From assembly GCA_900317835.1 (NCBI GenBank), contig ONIL01000012.1, forward strand, positions 1 to 58,549: a stretch of 58,549 nt of DNA, given 5' to 3'. Both the position numbers and the translations under genes were made by a program. A model generated the notes under the pieces. That model was not told the DNA's origin and ran no database searches. It worked only from the letters and a program-made list of their open reading frames with translations. This document shows, piece by piece, positions 15,581 to 24,570 of the stretch. This stretch comes from an uncultured Prevotellaceae bacterium (lineage in GTDB: Bacteria > Bacteroidota > Bacteroidia > Bacteroidales > Muribaculaceae). The stretch's first letter is position 1. Each line of letters starts with the position of its first letter.

Positions 15581-16804
15581 ATGAATGCTAAAATCACATT
15601 AGTTGAACTTGTGGATTTGATGGCCGCGTCAACCTCGACGTCCAAGCGTCTGTGTGACCTCTTTGTCCGTGAATTGTTTGCTACCGTATCCCAAGCCCTT
15701 ATCGATGGTGAAAGTGTCAAGGTCAAGGGCATCGGCACTTTTAAGGTGACGGCAGTTAAGTCACGCAAGAGTGTTGATGTGTCAACTGGCCTACCTGTTC
15801 AACTTCGAGGGTACAATAAAGTGACATTCACCCCTGACAAAAACCTTGCCGAGTCCATCAACCAGCCATTCGCCCAATTCGAGGCCGTGGTGCTGGATGA
15901 TGCCGTGACTGATGAGAAGCTGGCGGCTATCGACAAGCAGTTCCCGTCAACGATGTATCAGCCGCAGGATGCTCCCGAGGACGCTACTGCCGCCAAACAA
16001 GAGACTTCCCCCGAGAAAAAAGAAAAAGAAAAGGAGGAGAAACCTATCGAGGAGGAAATGATTCTGCGAGAGGATCACCACCAGGAAAGCTTTTTTGAAC
16101 CAGAGGAACTCTTCCCTGACTCGGAACCTGATGAGTTCTTTGTGCCAGAACCCCTAGGTCATGTTTTACCGCAACAGCCCGAGGAACCCGAGCCTGTTAA
16201 AGAACCCGAGCCCGAGCCGAACCCCGAGCCAAAACCGGAACCGGAACCCGAGCCGGTTGTTGCTAACGATAATACTGAGTCAAGTGCTCCATCCACGCCA
16301 ACTGTTGAGGAGGCCGAGGAGCCTGATGACGGTTTTCGCCGTCCCGAACCCCGTAATTTATATACGCCGACCGAGGAGCAATTAGCCCGACGTGACCGAA
16401 GGGTGAGAAGACGCTGGTTGTGGCCCGTGCTTGCAGTGGCGGCTGTTGCCTTGCTATCATGGCTATTCCTGCACAACAGCGGGGATAAAACTGGTGCTTC
16501 TTCACCTGAGGTGGCTATGAGCGACAGTATTGAAACGGCTTTGGAATCAACGCCAGCCGTGATTACCGATACTGTCACCGCCAAGATTGTATTGAGCACG
16601 CTGTCCGATAGGTACTATGACAGCCCTTGGTTCTGGGTGTATATCTATGAGGAGAATAAGAACATCATTTCAGACCCGAACAATGTGCGTCCGGGCACAA
16701 TAGTCGTCATTCCTCCCGCCGACAAGTATGGCATCGATGCCTCCGACCCTGAAAGCCTCAAGAAGGCCCAGCGGCTGTCGTGGGAGATACTGAAAGGCAA
16801 ATAA
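15581..16804 (+). CDS. Membrane-anchored HU-like protein with LysM-like periplasmic end
   Basis: A 407-residue fusion. Residues 1-95 are HU-like (SVKVKGIGTFKVTAVKSRKS, then KVTFTPDK). About 125-245 is an acidic, proline-rich linker with EPEPEP and KPEPEPEP repeats. A basic cluster RRDRRVRRR is followed by one membrane helix (about 279-297, WPVLAVAAVALLSWLFL). About 110 residues would then be periplasmic, with a LysM-like stretch (WFWVYIYEENKNIIS, then NVRPGTIVVIPP). By the positive-inside rule the HU domain is cytoplasmic. The layout could tie DNA to the envelope or peptidoglycan. The domain calls are solid for HU and the helix, moderate for LysM. Confidence 0.82.
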   Translation: MNAKITLVELVDLMAASTSTSKRLCDLFVRELFATVSQALIDGESVKVKGIGTFKVTAVKSRKSVDVSTGLPVQLRGYNKVTFTPDKNLAESINQPFAQFEAVVLDDAVTDEKLAAIDKQFPSTMYQPQDAPEDATAAKQETSPEKKEKEKEEKPIEEEMILREDHHQESFFEPEELFPDSEPDEFFVPEPLGHVLPQQPEEPEPVKEPEPEPNPEPKPEPEPEPVVANDNTESSAPSTPTVEEAEEPDDGFRRPEPRNLYTPTEEQLARRDRRVRRRWLWPVLAVAAVALLSWLFLHNSGDKTGASSPEVAMSDSIETALESTPAVITDTVTAKIVLSTLSDRYYDSPWFWVYIYEENKNIISDPNNVRPGTIVVIPPADKYGIDASDPESLKKAQRLSWEILKGK

Positions 16805-16816
16805 TTGAAAAATCAG

Positions 16817-17944
16817 TTAGAAACGGTTGATGATGTCGGCGATGGAGCGGGCATCATCAATTGTTGTTGGTGCAGCGATAGGCAAGGAGACCACCTCGGC
16901 GGCTAGCTGCTCGGTCAAGGGCAGGTCGAGCTGTGATAACTCCCTGTAGCAAGGTTGACGATGGGGTGGGGTGGCATAGTGGATGTCACTGCCCACACCG
17001 TTGTCGGCAAGATGGGCACGGAAAGCCTCACGATCATCAACGCGCACCACATACTGGTGCCAAATCTGCTTCATGCCCTCAAGAATGACGGGAGTCTTAA
17101 CTCTAGGGTTGGAAATACTCTCATCATAAGTGCGCGCGATGGCTGAACGGGTATCATTCTCTTCTTGCAAATGACGCAGTTTCACGCACAGCATCGCGGC
17201 TTGGATCTCGTCCAGACGGCAGTTGTAACCCAAGTATAGATTGTGGTATCGACGGTCAGAGCCATAATTGGCGAGTGCCCTGACGCAATTGGCCAGATCG
17301 TCATCATTGGTGGTGACGGCTCCGCTGTCACCTAGCGCTCCCAGGTTTTTAGTGGGGTAGAAACTGTTGCCGGCAGCGTTACCCAGTCCTCCTGTGACAA
17401 AGGTGCCGTTCAAGCCGGCTGTGTCGCTTGCGGCGCCGATGGCTTGGGCGTTGTCCTCGATGATGAGCAAACCATGTTCACGGGCCACTTGCATCAACGT
17501 GGGGTCCCAGCATGGAGTGCCGTACAGGTGCACGGGCATGACGGCGCGTGTGCGGGATGTGATCAGTCCCTCCAGCAGTCGGCTATCCATGTTCATGGTG
17601 TCCTCGCGGGGCTCACACAGCACGGGTGTCAAGCCATTGTCGCTGACAGCCAGGACTGTTGCTACATAGGTGTTGGCGGGAACGATGACCTCGTCCCCGT
17701 CGTTAAGCATTCCCAGTTCTTTATAGGCGCGCAGGATAAGCCGCAGCGCATCCAGTCCGTTGCTCACGCCGATGCAGTGCTTAACGTGGCACAGCGCGGC
17801 GATTTCCTGTTCCAGCAGTTCGGTTTGAGTGCTGTGGAGATAACGACCGCGTTCAATGACCTCACAGGCCGCTGCCTTGAGCTCGTCCATATAGGGCGCA
17901 TTGGCCAAGGCCAAGTCCAGGAATGGGTATTGCTTCATTGTCAT
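16817..17944 (-). CDS. DegT/DnrJ/EryC1 aminotransferase (FdtB/QdtB-like)
   Basis: A 375-residue PLP-dependent enzyme. VSNGLDALRL, VPANTYVATVLAV, EDNAQAIGA and the PLP lysine in FYPTKNLGALGD are characteristic of sugar aminotransferases making 3-amino-3,6-dideoxyhexoses (FdtB, QdtB). It would aminate C3 of the dTDP-3-keto-6-deoxyhexose made by the neighbouring ketoisomerase. It ends a four-gene reverse operon, 8 bases after the second cupin gene. Its stop lies 12 bases from the convergent HU-fusion gene. The sugar (Fuc3N or Qui3N type) cannot be decided. Confidence 0.87.
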   Translation of the reverse strand: MTMKQYPFLDLALANAPYMDELKAAACEVIERGRYLHSTQTELLEQEIAALCHVKHCIGVSNGLDALRLILRAYKELGMLNDGDEVIVPANTYVATVLAVSDNGLTPVLCEPREDTMNMDSRLLEGLITSRTRAVMPVHLYGTPCWDPTLMQVAREHGLLIIEDNAQAIGAASDTAGLNGTFVTGGLGNAAGNSFYPTKNLGALGDSGAVTTNDDDLANCVRALANYGSDRRYHNLYLGYNCRLDEIQAAMLCVKLRHLQEENDTRSAIARTYDESISNPRVKTPVILEGMKQIWHQYVVRVDDREAFRAHLADNGVGSDIHYATPPHRQPCYRELSQLDLPLTEQLAAEVVSLPIAAPTTIDDARSIADIINRF

Positions 17945-17952
17945 TAGTTGGA

Positions 17953-18414
17953 TTAGTCAATAACATTGCGTTTTAACTCGAGGAAACGGCCATAGTCCCT
18001 GACATAGTCGGCCTCGTCGAAATGATGCGAATTGAGCACCAGGCAGACCGACCCCGATGAGAAATTGTGCAGCCTGTTCCAGATGCCTGGCACTACCAGC
18101 AGTCCTTGATAGGGCCGGTTGAGTGTGTAGGTGAACTGCATGTCGCCATCATCGACGGTGACGTCAAAACTACCGCTGATGGCGATGATGAACTGCTGGC
18201 TGATATAATGGCTGTGCCCTCCTCGTTCGGCTCCTCCTGGCACATCGTAGATATAGAACGTGCGCTGAACATCAAACGGCAGTTCCTCGCCATTGTTCAC
18301 TGCCGTGAGGTTTCCGTTGGCATGATGGTGCCTGTTCAGGCTGATGATGCGGCAGTCATCGAGGCGCGCATGGCGATGGTTCGCCAGTCTATCCATCTTA
18401 TCGTTCGTTTCCAT
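17953..18414 (-). CDS. FdtA/QdtA-type cupin, sugar 3,4-ketoisomerase
   Basis: A 153-residue cupin of the WxcM-like/FdtA family: GNLTAVN, YIYDVPGGAERGGHSHY, then FIIAISGSFDVTVDDG and VPGIWNRLHNFS. The HxH pair (HSH) that lines the active site of FdtA and QdtA is intact. It should convert dTDP-4-keto-6-deoxyglucose into the 3-keto isomer for the downstream aminotransferase. An N-terminal extension of about 20 residues (RLANHRHARL) precedes the domain. Its start overlaps the preceding cupin gene by 17 bases; an ATG at 18396 is an alternative start. Confidence 0.85.
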   Translation of the reverse strand: METNDKMDRLANHRHARLDDCRIISLNRHHHANGNLTAVNNGEELPFDVQRTFYIYDVPGGAERGGHSHYISQQFIIAISGSFDVTVDDGDMQFTYTLNRPYQGLLVVPGIWNRLHNFSSGSVCLVLNSHHFDEADYVRDYGRFLELKRNVID

Positions 18415-18823
18415 GCTTCAGTGTCTTGAACAGTTCAAAGTCTTCGATATAGTCGTTCGGGTCATAGGTGGTGCTTGAAAGCACAAGTGCAACCGAGTTG
18501 GTCGAGAAATTATCAATGTGACGCCACGTCATGGGAGGCACATAAAGTCCTATTTGCGGCCTTGCCAGGTGGAAAGTCTGTTCCCGTTGGCCATCATTGA
18601 CCACCACATCAAAGCTTCCACTCAGCGCCACAATAAATTCCTCCTGAACCTTAAATGCGTGACCGTCGCGCCACATGCCGCTGGGCACGTCATAAATCCA
18701 GTAGTTGCGCTTGACCTCGAACGGGACATGGCTGCCGCTCTCGATAAACGTCAGGTTGCCGCGAGGGTCATTAATCTTGGGCAACTCAATCAAGTGGACC
18801 TCATGTGTGGTGTCATTTGCCAT
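18398..18823 (-). CDS. FdtA/QdtA-like cupin, active-site variant
   Basis: A 141-residue paralogue of the next gene: [57 protein letters not shown]. The second histidine of the family HxH pair is replaced by phenylalanine (HAF). It may therefore be catalytically altered, act on a different face of the sugar, or pair with the other cupin. It begins within the last 11 bases of rmlA and overlaps the following cupin, so translation is coupled. Family known, exact reaction uncertain. Confidence 0.82.
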   Translation of the reverse strand: MANDTTHEVHLIELPKINDPRGNLTFIESGSHVPFEVKRNYWIYDVPSGMWRDGHAFKVQEEFIVALSGSFDVVVNDGQREQTFHLARPQIGLYVPPMTWRHIDNFSTNSVALVLSSTTYDPNDYIEDFELFKTLKHGNER

Positions 18824-19694
18824 TCTGGGCCAACTTGATGAGGTATTGTCCGTAATTGTTCTTTTTCATCGGTTCGGCAAGTGCCAGGAGCTGCTTAGCG
18901 TCAATCCACCCCTTGCGGAAGGCGATTTCCTCAAGGGCAGCCACTTGCACTCCTTGCATGTTGACGATGGTGCCAATGAAGTTGGACGCGTCGGCCATCG
19001 ACTCGCTTGTGCCCGTGTCAAGCCAAGCAAAACCGCGACCCAACGTCTGAACGTGTACACGGTCTTGAGCCAGGAATTCCTGGTTGACGGTGGTGATTTC
19101 AAGTTCACCGCGTGCGCTGGGCTTGATGTGCTTGGCGATTTCGACCACATCGTTTGGATAGAAGTACAGGCCGGTCACGGCATAGTTGCTCTTTGGATGT
19201 TCGGGCTTCTCTTCAAGACTTGTGGCCTTGCCATGCTCGTCGAATGCTACCACGCCAAATCGGTTGGGATCCTTGACGGCATAGGCCCACAGCGTGGCGA
19301 TATTCTTGGTTTCGGTGCGTTCGACGGTCTCCATCAGCATCTTGGTGAAGCTTTGGCCATAGAAGATGTTATCGCCCAGGACAAGGCACACACTGTCGCT
19401 GCCGACAAACTCCTCACCGATAATGAAGGCTTGGGCCAATCCCTCGGGGCGGGGCTGCTCGGCAAACGTGAAGTGCACACCCAACTCCTCACCTGTGCCC
19501 AGAAGCCTGCGGAACATAGGGAGGTCCTGAGGTGTCGAAATGATGAGGATCTCACGGATGCCTGCAAGCATCAACACCGAGATGGGATAATATACCATGG
19601 GCTTGTCATAGATGGGTATCAATTGTTTGGAAATACCCTTGGTCACTGGGTAAAGTCTTGTCCCAGAGCCTCCTGCCAGTACGATTCCTTTCAT
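18813..19694 (-). CDS. rfbA: Glucose-1-phosphate thymidylyltransferase
   Basis: A 293-residue nucleotidyltransferase. [14 protein letters not shown] at about 6-19, [22 protein letters not shown] and [20 protein letters not shown] are the RmlA/RfbA signatures. It joins dTTP and glucose 1-phosphate to make dTDP-glucose in the cytosol, the entry to 6-deoxyhexose pathways. First gene of the reverse operon with two cupins and an aminotransferase. The 4,6-dehydratase RmlB that must act next is not in the window. Confidence 0.95.
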   Translation of the reverse strand: MKGIVLAGGSGTRLYPVTKGISKQLIPIYDKPMVYYPISVLMLAGIREILIISTPQDLPMFRRLLGTGEELGVHFTFAEQPRPEGLAQAFIIGEEFVGSDSVCLVLGDNIFYGQSFTKMLMETVERTETKNIATLWAYAVKDPNRFGVVAFDEHGKATSLEEKPEHPKSNYAVTGLYFYPNDVVEIAKHIKPSARGELEITTVNQEFLAQDRVHVQTLGRGFAWLDTGTSESMADASNFIGTIVNMQGVQVAALEEIAFRKGWIDAKQLLALAEPMKKNNYGQYLIKLAQNGK

Positions 19695-20031
19695 GTCGCG
19701 ATTGATGTATTTATTTGTTATTGTCTATCTTTTGGTTTGGAATGGCGAAGTTACAAAGATTTTCAGAACACACCAAGCAATCGGCATTAAAAAAATGGAA
19801 AGGCAATGATTGCATCACGCGTTCAATGTGTTGAAAGAGCAGTTATTAATTGTAACTTGTGGCGTGGAACGAGCAAAAAATCGTCAGAAATCAGGCTAAA
19901 AGTGTCAAAAATTCTAAATTGGGCTTGATAAATCAAAAAAATGTTAGGTTTTTATGGTGCAGGCGTGACAAATTTGCAGTACTTTTGTCGCCGTAAAAGA
20001 GATTGTTTAATCGTTATAAAATATTCATACA
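19695..20031. promoter_or_regulatory. Divergent promoter region between rfbA and PPi-PFK
   Basis: 337 bases with no gene, AT-rich. On the forward strand TACTTTTG at 19980-19987 matches the -7 consensus, 44 bases before the phosphofructokinase ATG. On the reverse strand AATCTTTG (19761-19754) is a near match for rfbA. Neither has a convincing -33 box. Nothing else recognised. Confidence 0.45.
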
Positions 20032-21690
20032 ATGACTGACAACAAGAGTTATCTGGAGCAAATGAGGCTTACTTACAGGCCCAAGTTGCCCGTTACGCTC
20101 AGGTGCCCCGTGCGCGCCGTCGAGGGTGAACCCACCCAGTCGGTGGGCGATCAAGAAGCTATCAAGTCGCTTTTCCCCTGCACCTATGGCATGCCGCAGC
20201 TTACCTTTGAACGCGATGATTCGGCGATGCCACCCGAGAAACCTTTTAACGTGGGTGTAATCCTCAGTGGAGGTCAAGCCCCTGGTGGCCACAACGTGAT
20301 TTGTGGCCTGTATGATGGCATTAAGGCTTTGAACAAGTATTGCCGCCTGTACGGTTTCCTGGGAGGACCTAACGGTCTAGTAAAGCACCGCTACATTGAA
20401 ATCACTGGAGACATGATCGAGCAGTACCGCAATACTGGTGGCTTTGACCTTATCGGTTCGGGCCGCACCAAGCTGGAGAAGCCCGAGCAGTTTGAGGCCA
20501 GCCTGGAGATCCTGCGTGCCCTCAATATCACCGCCATTGTAATCATCGGTGGCGATGACAGCAACACCAACGCAGCAATCCTGGCCGAGTACTACAAGGC
20601 CCATGATGCAGGTGTACAGGTAATCGGTGTGCCCAAGACCATCGACGGTGACCTCAAGAACGAGCATGTGGAGATTTCCTTCGGCTTCGACACGGCGACC
20701 AAGGTGTATAGTGAGCTTATCGGTAACGTTGCCCGTGACTGTAACTCTGCCAAGAAATACTGGCACTTCATGAAGCTGATGGGCCGTTCGGCATCACACA
20801 TCGCCCTGGAGTGCGCCTTGCAGACCCGTCCCAACTACTGCATCATCAGTGAGGAGGTTGAGGCCCGCGAAATGACCCTGCACGACATCGCCGAGGAAAT
20901 TGCCGACATCGTGGTTAAGCGTCACGACATGGGCATGGACTATGGTACGGTCCTCGTTCCTGAGGGTATCGTGGAATTTGTTCCCACAATGAAGAAACTC
21001 ATTAGCGAGCTCAACGAGATGCTGACCAAGTTCCCCGAGATTTCGGAACTTCGCGAGATGGAACAGAACGAATTTGTGCGTGAGCACTTGAGCGAGGAGA
21101 ACCGTGTCGTCTATGACTCGCTCCCCGACGACGTGGCTCGCCAGCTCGCCCTGGACCGCGACGAGCACGGCAACGTCATGGTATCGCAAATCGAGAGTGA
21201 ACGCCTGCTCAGCCGCATGGTGGGACACGTGCTTGACATGCGTGTTGAGTCTGGAGAGATTAAGCCCATCAAGTTCAAGACCCAGCACCACTTCTTCGGC
21301 TATGAGGGCCGTTGCTCCTTCCCGTCGAATTTTGATGCCGACTACTGCTACTCACTGGGTTACAACGCTTCACACCTCATCTTTGTCGGTGCTACCGGCT
21401 ACATGTCGGCCATCACCCATCTGGGACGCAAGGCTCAGGACTGGGTTGCCTGTGGTGTGCCCATCACGATGATGATGAACATGGAGCGCCGCTCAGGTAA
21501 GGACAAGCCCGTGATTCGCAAGGCTCTGGTTGACCTCGAGGGTGCACCGTTCAAGCACTTTGTCGAGAATCGTGACCAGTGGGCCCTCGAAACGTGCTAC
21601 ATCTATCCTGGCCCCATCCAGTTCTTCGGTCCCGAGGAGTTGGTCGACAAGACGTCCTACACGCTCTTCTTTGAGCAGTTCGGCAAATGA
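20032..21690 (+). CDS. pfp: Pyrophosphate-dependent 6-phosphofructokinase, long form
   Basis: A 552-residue enzyme, the length of the long clade of PPi-PFKs. VGVILSGGQAPGGHN forms the phosphoryl-donor site. GGDDSNT carries the Asp that marks pyrophosphate rather than ATP use. VPKTIDGDLKN holds the catalytic aspartate region, and ISFGFDTATKVYSE and MGRSASHIALE follow. It phosphorylates fructose 6-phosphate reversibly with pyrophosphate in glycolysis and gluconeogenesis. It stands alone, with its own -7 box upstream and a hairpin terminator downstream. Confidence 0.95.
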   Translation: MTDNKSYLEQMRLTYRPKLPVTLRCPVRAVEGEPTQSVGDQEAIKSLFPCTYGMPQLTFERDDSAMPPEKPFNVGVILSGGQAPGGHNVICGLYDGIKALNKYCRLYGFLGGPNGLVKHRYIEITGDMIEQYRNTGGFDLIGSGRTKLEKPEQFEASLEILRALNITAIVIIGGDDSNTNAAILAEYYKAHDAGVQVIGVPKTIDGDLKNEHVEISFGFDTATKVYSELIGNVARDCNSAKKYWHFMKLMGRSASHIALECALQTRPNYCIISEEVEAREMTLHDIAEEIADIVVKRHDMGMDYGTVLVPEGIVEFVPTMKKLISELNEMLTKFPEISELREMEQNEFVREHLSEENRVVYDSLPDDVARQLALDRDEHGNVMVSQIESERLLSRMVGHVLDMRVESGEIKPIKFKTQHHFFGYEGRCSFPSNFDADYCYSLGYNASHLIFVGATGYMSAITHLGRKAQDWVACGVPITMMMNMERRSGKDKPVIRKALVDLEGAPFKHFVENRDQWALETCYIYPGPIQFFGPEELVDKTSYTLFFEQFGK

Positions 21691-21774
21691 TCCAACCCAT
21701 CCCTTTTGGCTTATCGTCTATAGGGCGTTCCCGCTAGACTGTAAGTATATAGTTTAACTTCTAAACAGCTTGCT

Positions 21775-21810
21775 CCCCGTCCCTGGTTGTTCAGGAGGCG
21801 GGGATTTTTT
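21775..21810 (+). terminator. Rho-independent terminator after PPi-PFK
   Basis: An 11-base-pair stem with one bulged A (21775-21785 against 21792-21803, arm CCCCGTCCCTG), a 6-base loop, then a run of six T residues. Confidence 0.8.
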
Positions 21811-21920
21811 GTTTTGCGGGGCCGTTCTATCAGTCCGCATTTTGCCTTCATTGTGCAATAAAGGAGGAGTCAATCACGTTTAATAATATTATTTATTAGC
21901 ATCTACAATAGAAAGAAATT

Positions 21921-22529
21921 ATGTTTTCAGGAATAGTTGAAGAAGCTGCGCGTGTGGTTGCATTGCGCAGGGATGGTGGAAATCTGCACATTACGCTCAA
22001 GTGCAGCTTCACCAGTGAATTGAAGATAGATCAGAGTGTTTCGCACAATGGCGTGTGCCTCACCGTCGTTGAACTGCCTGGCGACGGAACCTACACGGTC
22101 ACAGCCATCCAAGAGACGCTCGACCGCAGCAACCTGGGCCTGCTCAAGGTGGGCGACGAGGTCAATGTGGAACGCTCGATGCTCATCGAGGGCCGCCTCG
22201 ATGGCCACATCGTTCAGGGCCATGTGGACCAGACGGCAGTCTGCACCGATGTCAAGGAGGTGGATGGCAGTCACTATTTCACCTTCAAATATGAGGTGGC
22301 ACCCGAGATGGCCCGCAAGGGATATGTTACCGTTGAGAAAGGTAGTGTGACCGTCAACGGCGTGTCGCTCACAGTGTGCAACAGCGAGCGCGACAGCTTC
22401 CAGGTCGCCATCATTCCCTATACCCGCGAGATCACCAATTTCCATTGCATCGAGGTGGGCACGGTGGTGAATTTGGAATTTGACATCATCGGCAAGTATC
22501 TGGCCCGTTTGATGGAATTTGCCCTCTAA
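21921..22529 (+). CDS. ribE: Riboflavin synthase, alpha chain
   Basis: A 202-residue protein made of two lumazine-binding repeats. The first opens MFSGIVEE with VSHNGVCLTVVE; the second holds GHIVQGHVD, VTVNGVSLTVC and IPYTREITN. It dismutates two 6,7-dimethyl-8-ribityllumazine molecules to riboflavin in the cytosol. It starts a run of four closely spaced forward genes. I see no FMN riboswitch in the 230-base gap upstream. Confidence 0.96.
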   Translation: MFSGIVEEAARVVALRRDGGNLHITLKCSFTSELKIDQSVSHNGVCLTVVELPGDGTYTVTAIQETLDRSNLGLLKVGDEVNVERSMLIEGRLDGHIVQGHVDQTAVCTDVKEVDGSHYFTFKYEVAPEMARKGYVTVEKGSVTVNGVSLTVCNSERDSFQVAIIPYTREITNFHCIEVGTVVNLEFDIIGKYLARLMEFAL

Positions 22530-22535
22530 ACAATC

Positions 22536-23030
22536 ATGAAGAAAATAGGCGTCATCAGTGATACGCACGCATGGTGGGATGACCGTTATGCCGAGCACTT
22601 TGCCGACTGTGATGAGATTTGGCATGCAGGTGATATAGGCAGCGATGAGTTGGCCGACAGGCTGGAGGCGATAGCGCCGGTCTTCCGTGCTGTGTGCGGC
22701 AATGTGGATGGGGCCACCCTTCGTCGCCGCTTCAAGGAGATGGAAATCTTTGAGGTCGAGGGCGTCAAGGTGGTCATGACCCACATCGGCGGTTATCCTG
22801 GCAAGTATGCTCCAGGCATCAGACAACGGCTCGAATTGTCACAGCCCAAGCTGTTTGTGTGTGGCCACAGCCATATCCTCAAGGTGATGCCCGACCGCTC
22901 GCTGGGATGCCTTGTTGTCAATCCCGGCGCTGCAGGCGTGCAGGGGTGGCAGGTGGTGAGAACACTGGTGACACTCACGCTGGATCAGGGAAACATCACC
23001 CATGCCCAAGTCATAGAATTAGCGAAATGA
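22536..23030 (+). CDS. YfcE/MJ0936-type metallophosphoesterase
   Basis: A 164-residue calcineurin-like phosphoesterase. The metal motifs are in order: SDTH (residues 8-11), HAGDIGS, GNVDG, THIGGYPGKY and CGHSH. The family hydrolyses phosphodiesters or phosphomonoesters; the natural substrate is unknown. It is 6 bases after ribE, and its stop overlaps the start of the SPOR lipoprotein gene (ATGA). Confidence 0.92.
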   Translation: MKKIGVISDTHAWWDDRYAEHFADCDEIWHAGDIGSDELADRLEAIAPVFRAVCGNVDGATLRRRFKEMEIFEVEGVKVVMTHIGGYPGKYAPGIRQRLELSQPKLFVCGHSHILKVMPDRSLGCLVVNPGAAGVQGWQVVRTLVTLTLDQGNITHAQVIELAK

Positions 23031-23521
23031 AAAAGACATTATATTTAATCATGTTTCTGCTGGCGGCAGTTTTGATGACGGCCTGCCACAGTAATGAGCA
23101 GAATTACCGCGAGGCCTATGAGAAGGCCATCGAGCGTCGCAAGACGGGTATCGGGGCCGAGACTTATTCTAAAATCGAGGCCGAGCGCCAACGCTATACC
23201 CATATCATTAACGGCGATAGTGTCAGGATGGTCTATATGAATACCAATGTAGCCATCGACTCCACCGATGTGGCTTATCCCTTCAATGTGATAGTGGCAA
23301 CCTTCGCTCAACGCATCAATGCCAAGAGTTATCGTGACCGCCTGCGCGAGGAATGCAATTTCCCGAGTTATGTCCTGTATGGTGGCTCTGAAAGGCAATA
23401 TTTCGTTGTCCTTCAGGGATTTGACGATAAGGAGTCGGCTGCGGCCATGCTTCGTGACTTGGACAAGAAGGTACCGATAAAGATACTTGAACCCCTTCCT
23501 TGGATTCTGTGTAAGATGTAA
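23027..23521 (+). CDS. SPOR-domain lipoprotein
   Basis: A 164-residue protein. The signal sequence MKKTLYLIMFLLAAVLMTAC ends in a lipobox with Cys20. After a charged, probably helical stretch (about 25-65), a C-terminal SPOR-like domain (FNVIVATFAQRINAKSYRDRL, YFVVLQGF, KESAAAMLRDL) should bind denuded peptidoglycan glycan chains at division sites. It probably sits in the outer membrane. The ATG at 23027 overlaps the phosphoesterase stop; the longer open frame upstream is shadow sequence. Confidence 0.87.
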   Translation: MKKTLYLIMFLLAAVLMTACHSNEQNYREAYEKAIERRKTGIGAETYSKIEAERQRYTHIINGDSVRMVYMNTNVAIDSTDVAYPFNVIVATFAQRINAKSYRDRLREECNFPSYVLYGGSERQYFVVLQGFDDKESAAAMLRDLDKKVPIKILEPLPWILCKM

Positions 23522-23526
23522 GTATC

Positions 23527-24570
23527 ATGATGCCACAAGTGAAACAAGATAATAGCGTCAACGGCCGAATCGGGTATATCGATGCCTTGAAAGGATTTAC
23601 CATTTTTCTGGTGGTATTTAATCATGTCTCGATATTCTACTTGCAGGTGCCTGTAGATGCTATCTCGTTTCACTATTATTTCATACAGCTGCAGATGCCG
23701 ATGTTCTTTCTTCTTAGCGGTTTCTTCTCTTACAAGGCCGGTGAGATGTGGAATGTGGGCTCAGTTTTCAATAGGCTCAAGAAGCGCGTTCCTCGGCTAT
23801 TGATAGCGCCGTTCCTGTTTCTTGTGGTTCTGTGTTATGTCAAGGGCATCGGGCTCAATAATGCGCTGTTGAATCCTTTGAAACAAGGCTACTGGTTTAC
23901 GTTCATTCTGTTTGGCTATTATCTGCTGTATGTCATTATTCGCCTGTGCACGCGCAGTGATAAATGGGCAGGAGTGGTTGCCATTGTACTAGGCATCGTG
24001 CTTTTCCCGACCAGTTGGGTCGAATACTATCTGCGCATCCCTGTCCCTGAGCACATCTTGGGGCTGTTGAGTGTGTTCTTTTGGGGATCTTTCATCTATT
24101 TTGTTCTAGGCGTTCTGCTCAAGCGGCATTTTGATCAAGCGTTGGCTTGTCTGCACGGAAAATGGTTGCTGCCTTTGTGCATACTCTCATATATCTTTAT
24201 CAATGTGTTTTATAAGGATATTCCCGTCGGTGACATGTACAAGGAGTTGCCGTTGGTGTTGTCGGGGCTAGTGGTGTTCTTTGGCTTTTTTGAGAAGAAA
24301 CAGGAACTTTTTTCCAATCAGCATCGCTTGGGACGGGTGTTGCAATACATGGGACGTCGCACCCTCGACATTTATCTGATTCATTTCTTCATGATACCGC
24401 TGGATTTCAAGATCATCACCGTCTTTATGGACCATTCGATGCCTGTAATCGAGGCATTTGTTGCGGCTGTCATCGCTGTTCTGATTATCGCGGTGAGCCT
24501 GTTGGTCAGCGAAATCCTGCGCTTGAGTCCTTTTCTTGCCCATTGGTTGTTTGGCGCAAAAAAGGCATGA
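23527..24570 (+). CDS. Acyltransferase 3 family membrane protein
   Basis: A 347-residue protein with about ten membrane segments. It opens with GYIDALKGFTIFLVVFNHVSIF, the Acyltransferase 3 motif with its catalytic-type histidine, followed by FFLLSGFF. The family O-acetylates or O-acylates surface sugars or peptidoglycan. The substrate is unknown. It is 5 bases after the SPOR lipoprotein gene and probably in the same transcript. Confidence 0.85.
   Translation: MMPQVKQDNSVNGRIGYIDALKGFTIFLVVFNHVSIFYLQVPVDAISFHYYFIQLQMPMFFLLSGFFSYKAGEMWNVGSVFNRLKKRVPRLLIAPFLFLVVLCYVKGIGLNNALLNPLKQGYWFTFILFGYYLLYVIIRLCTRSDKWAGVVAIVLGIVLFPTSWVEYYLRIPVPEHILGLLSVFFWGSFIYFVLGVLLKRHFDQALACLHGKWLLPLCILSYIFINVFYKDIPVGDMYKELPLVLSGLVVFFGFFEKKQELFSNQHRLGRVLQYMGRRTLDIYLIHFFMIPLDFKIITVFMDHSMPVIEAFVAAVIAVLIIAVSLLVSEILRLSPFLAHWLFGAKKA

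Noticed and set aside
16190-16260. Repeat-like CCCGAGCC units inside the HU fusion gene
   Set aside because: They encode the Glu-Pro linker in frame, so this is protein low complexity and not a separate DNA repeat or CRISPR.
21691-21920. Possible FMN riboswitch upstream of riboflavin synthase
   Set aside because: I could not find the conserved FMN-element sequence blocks; the region is explained by the PPi-PFK terminator and an AT-rich leader.
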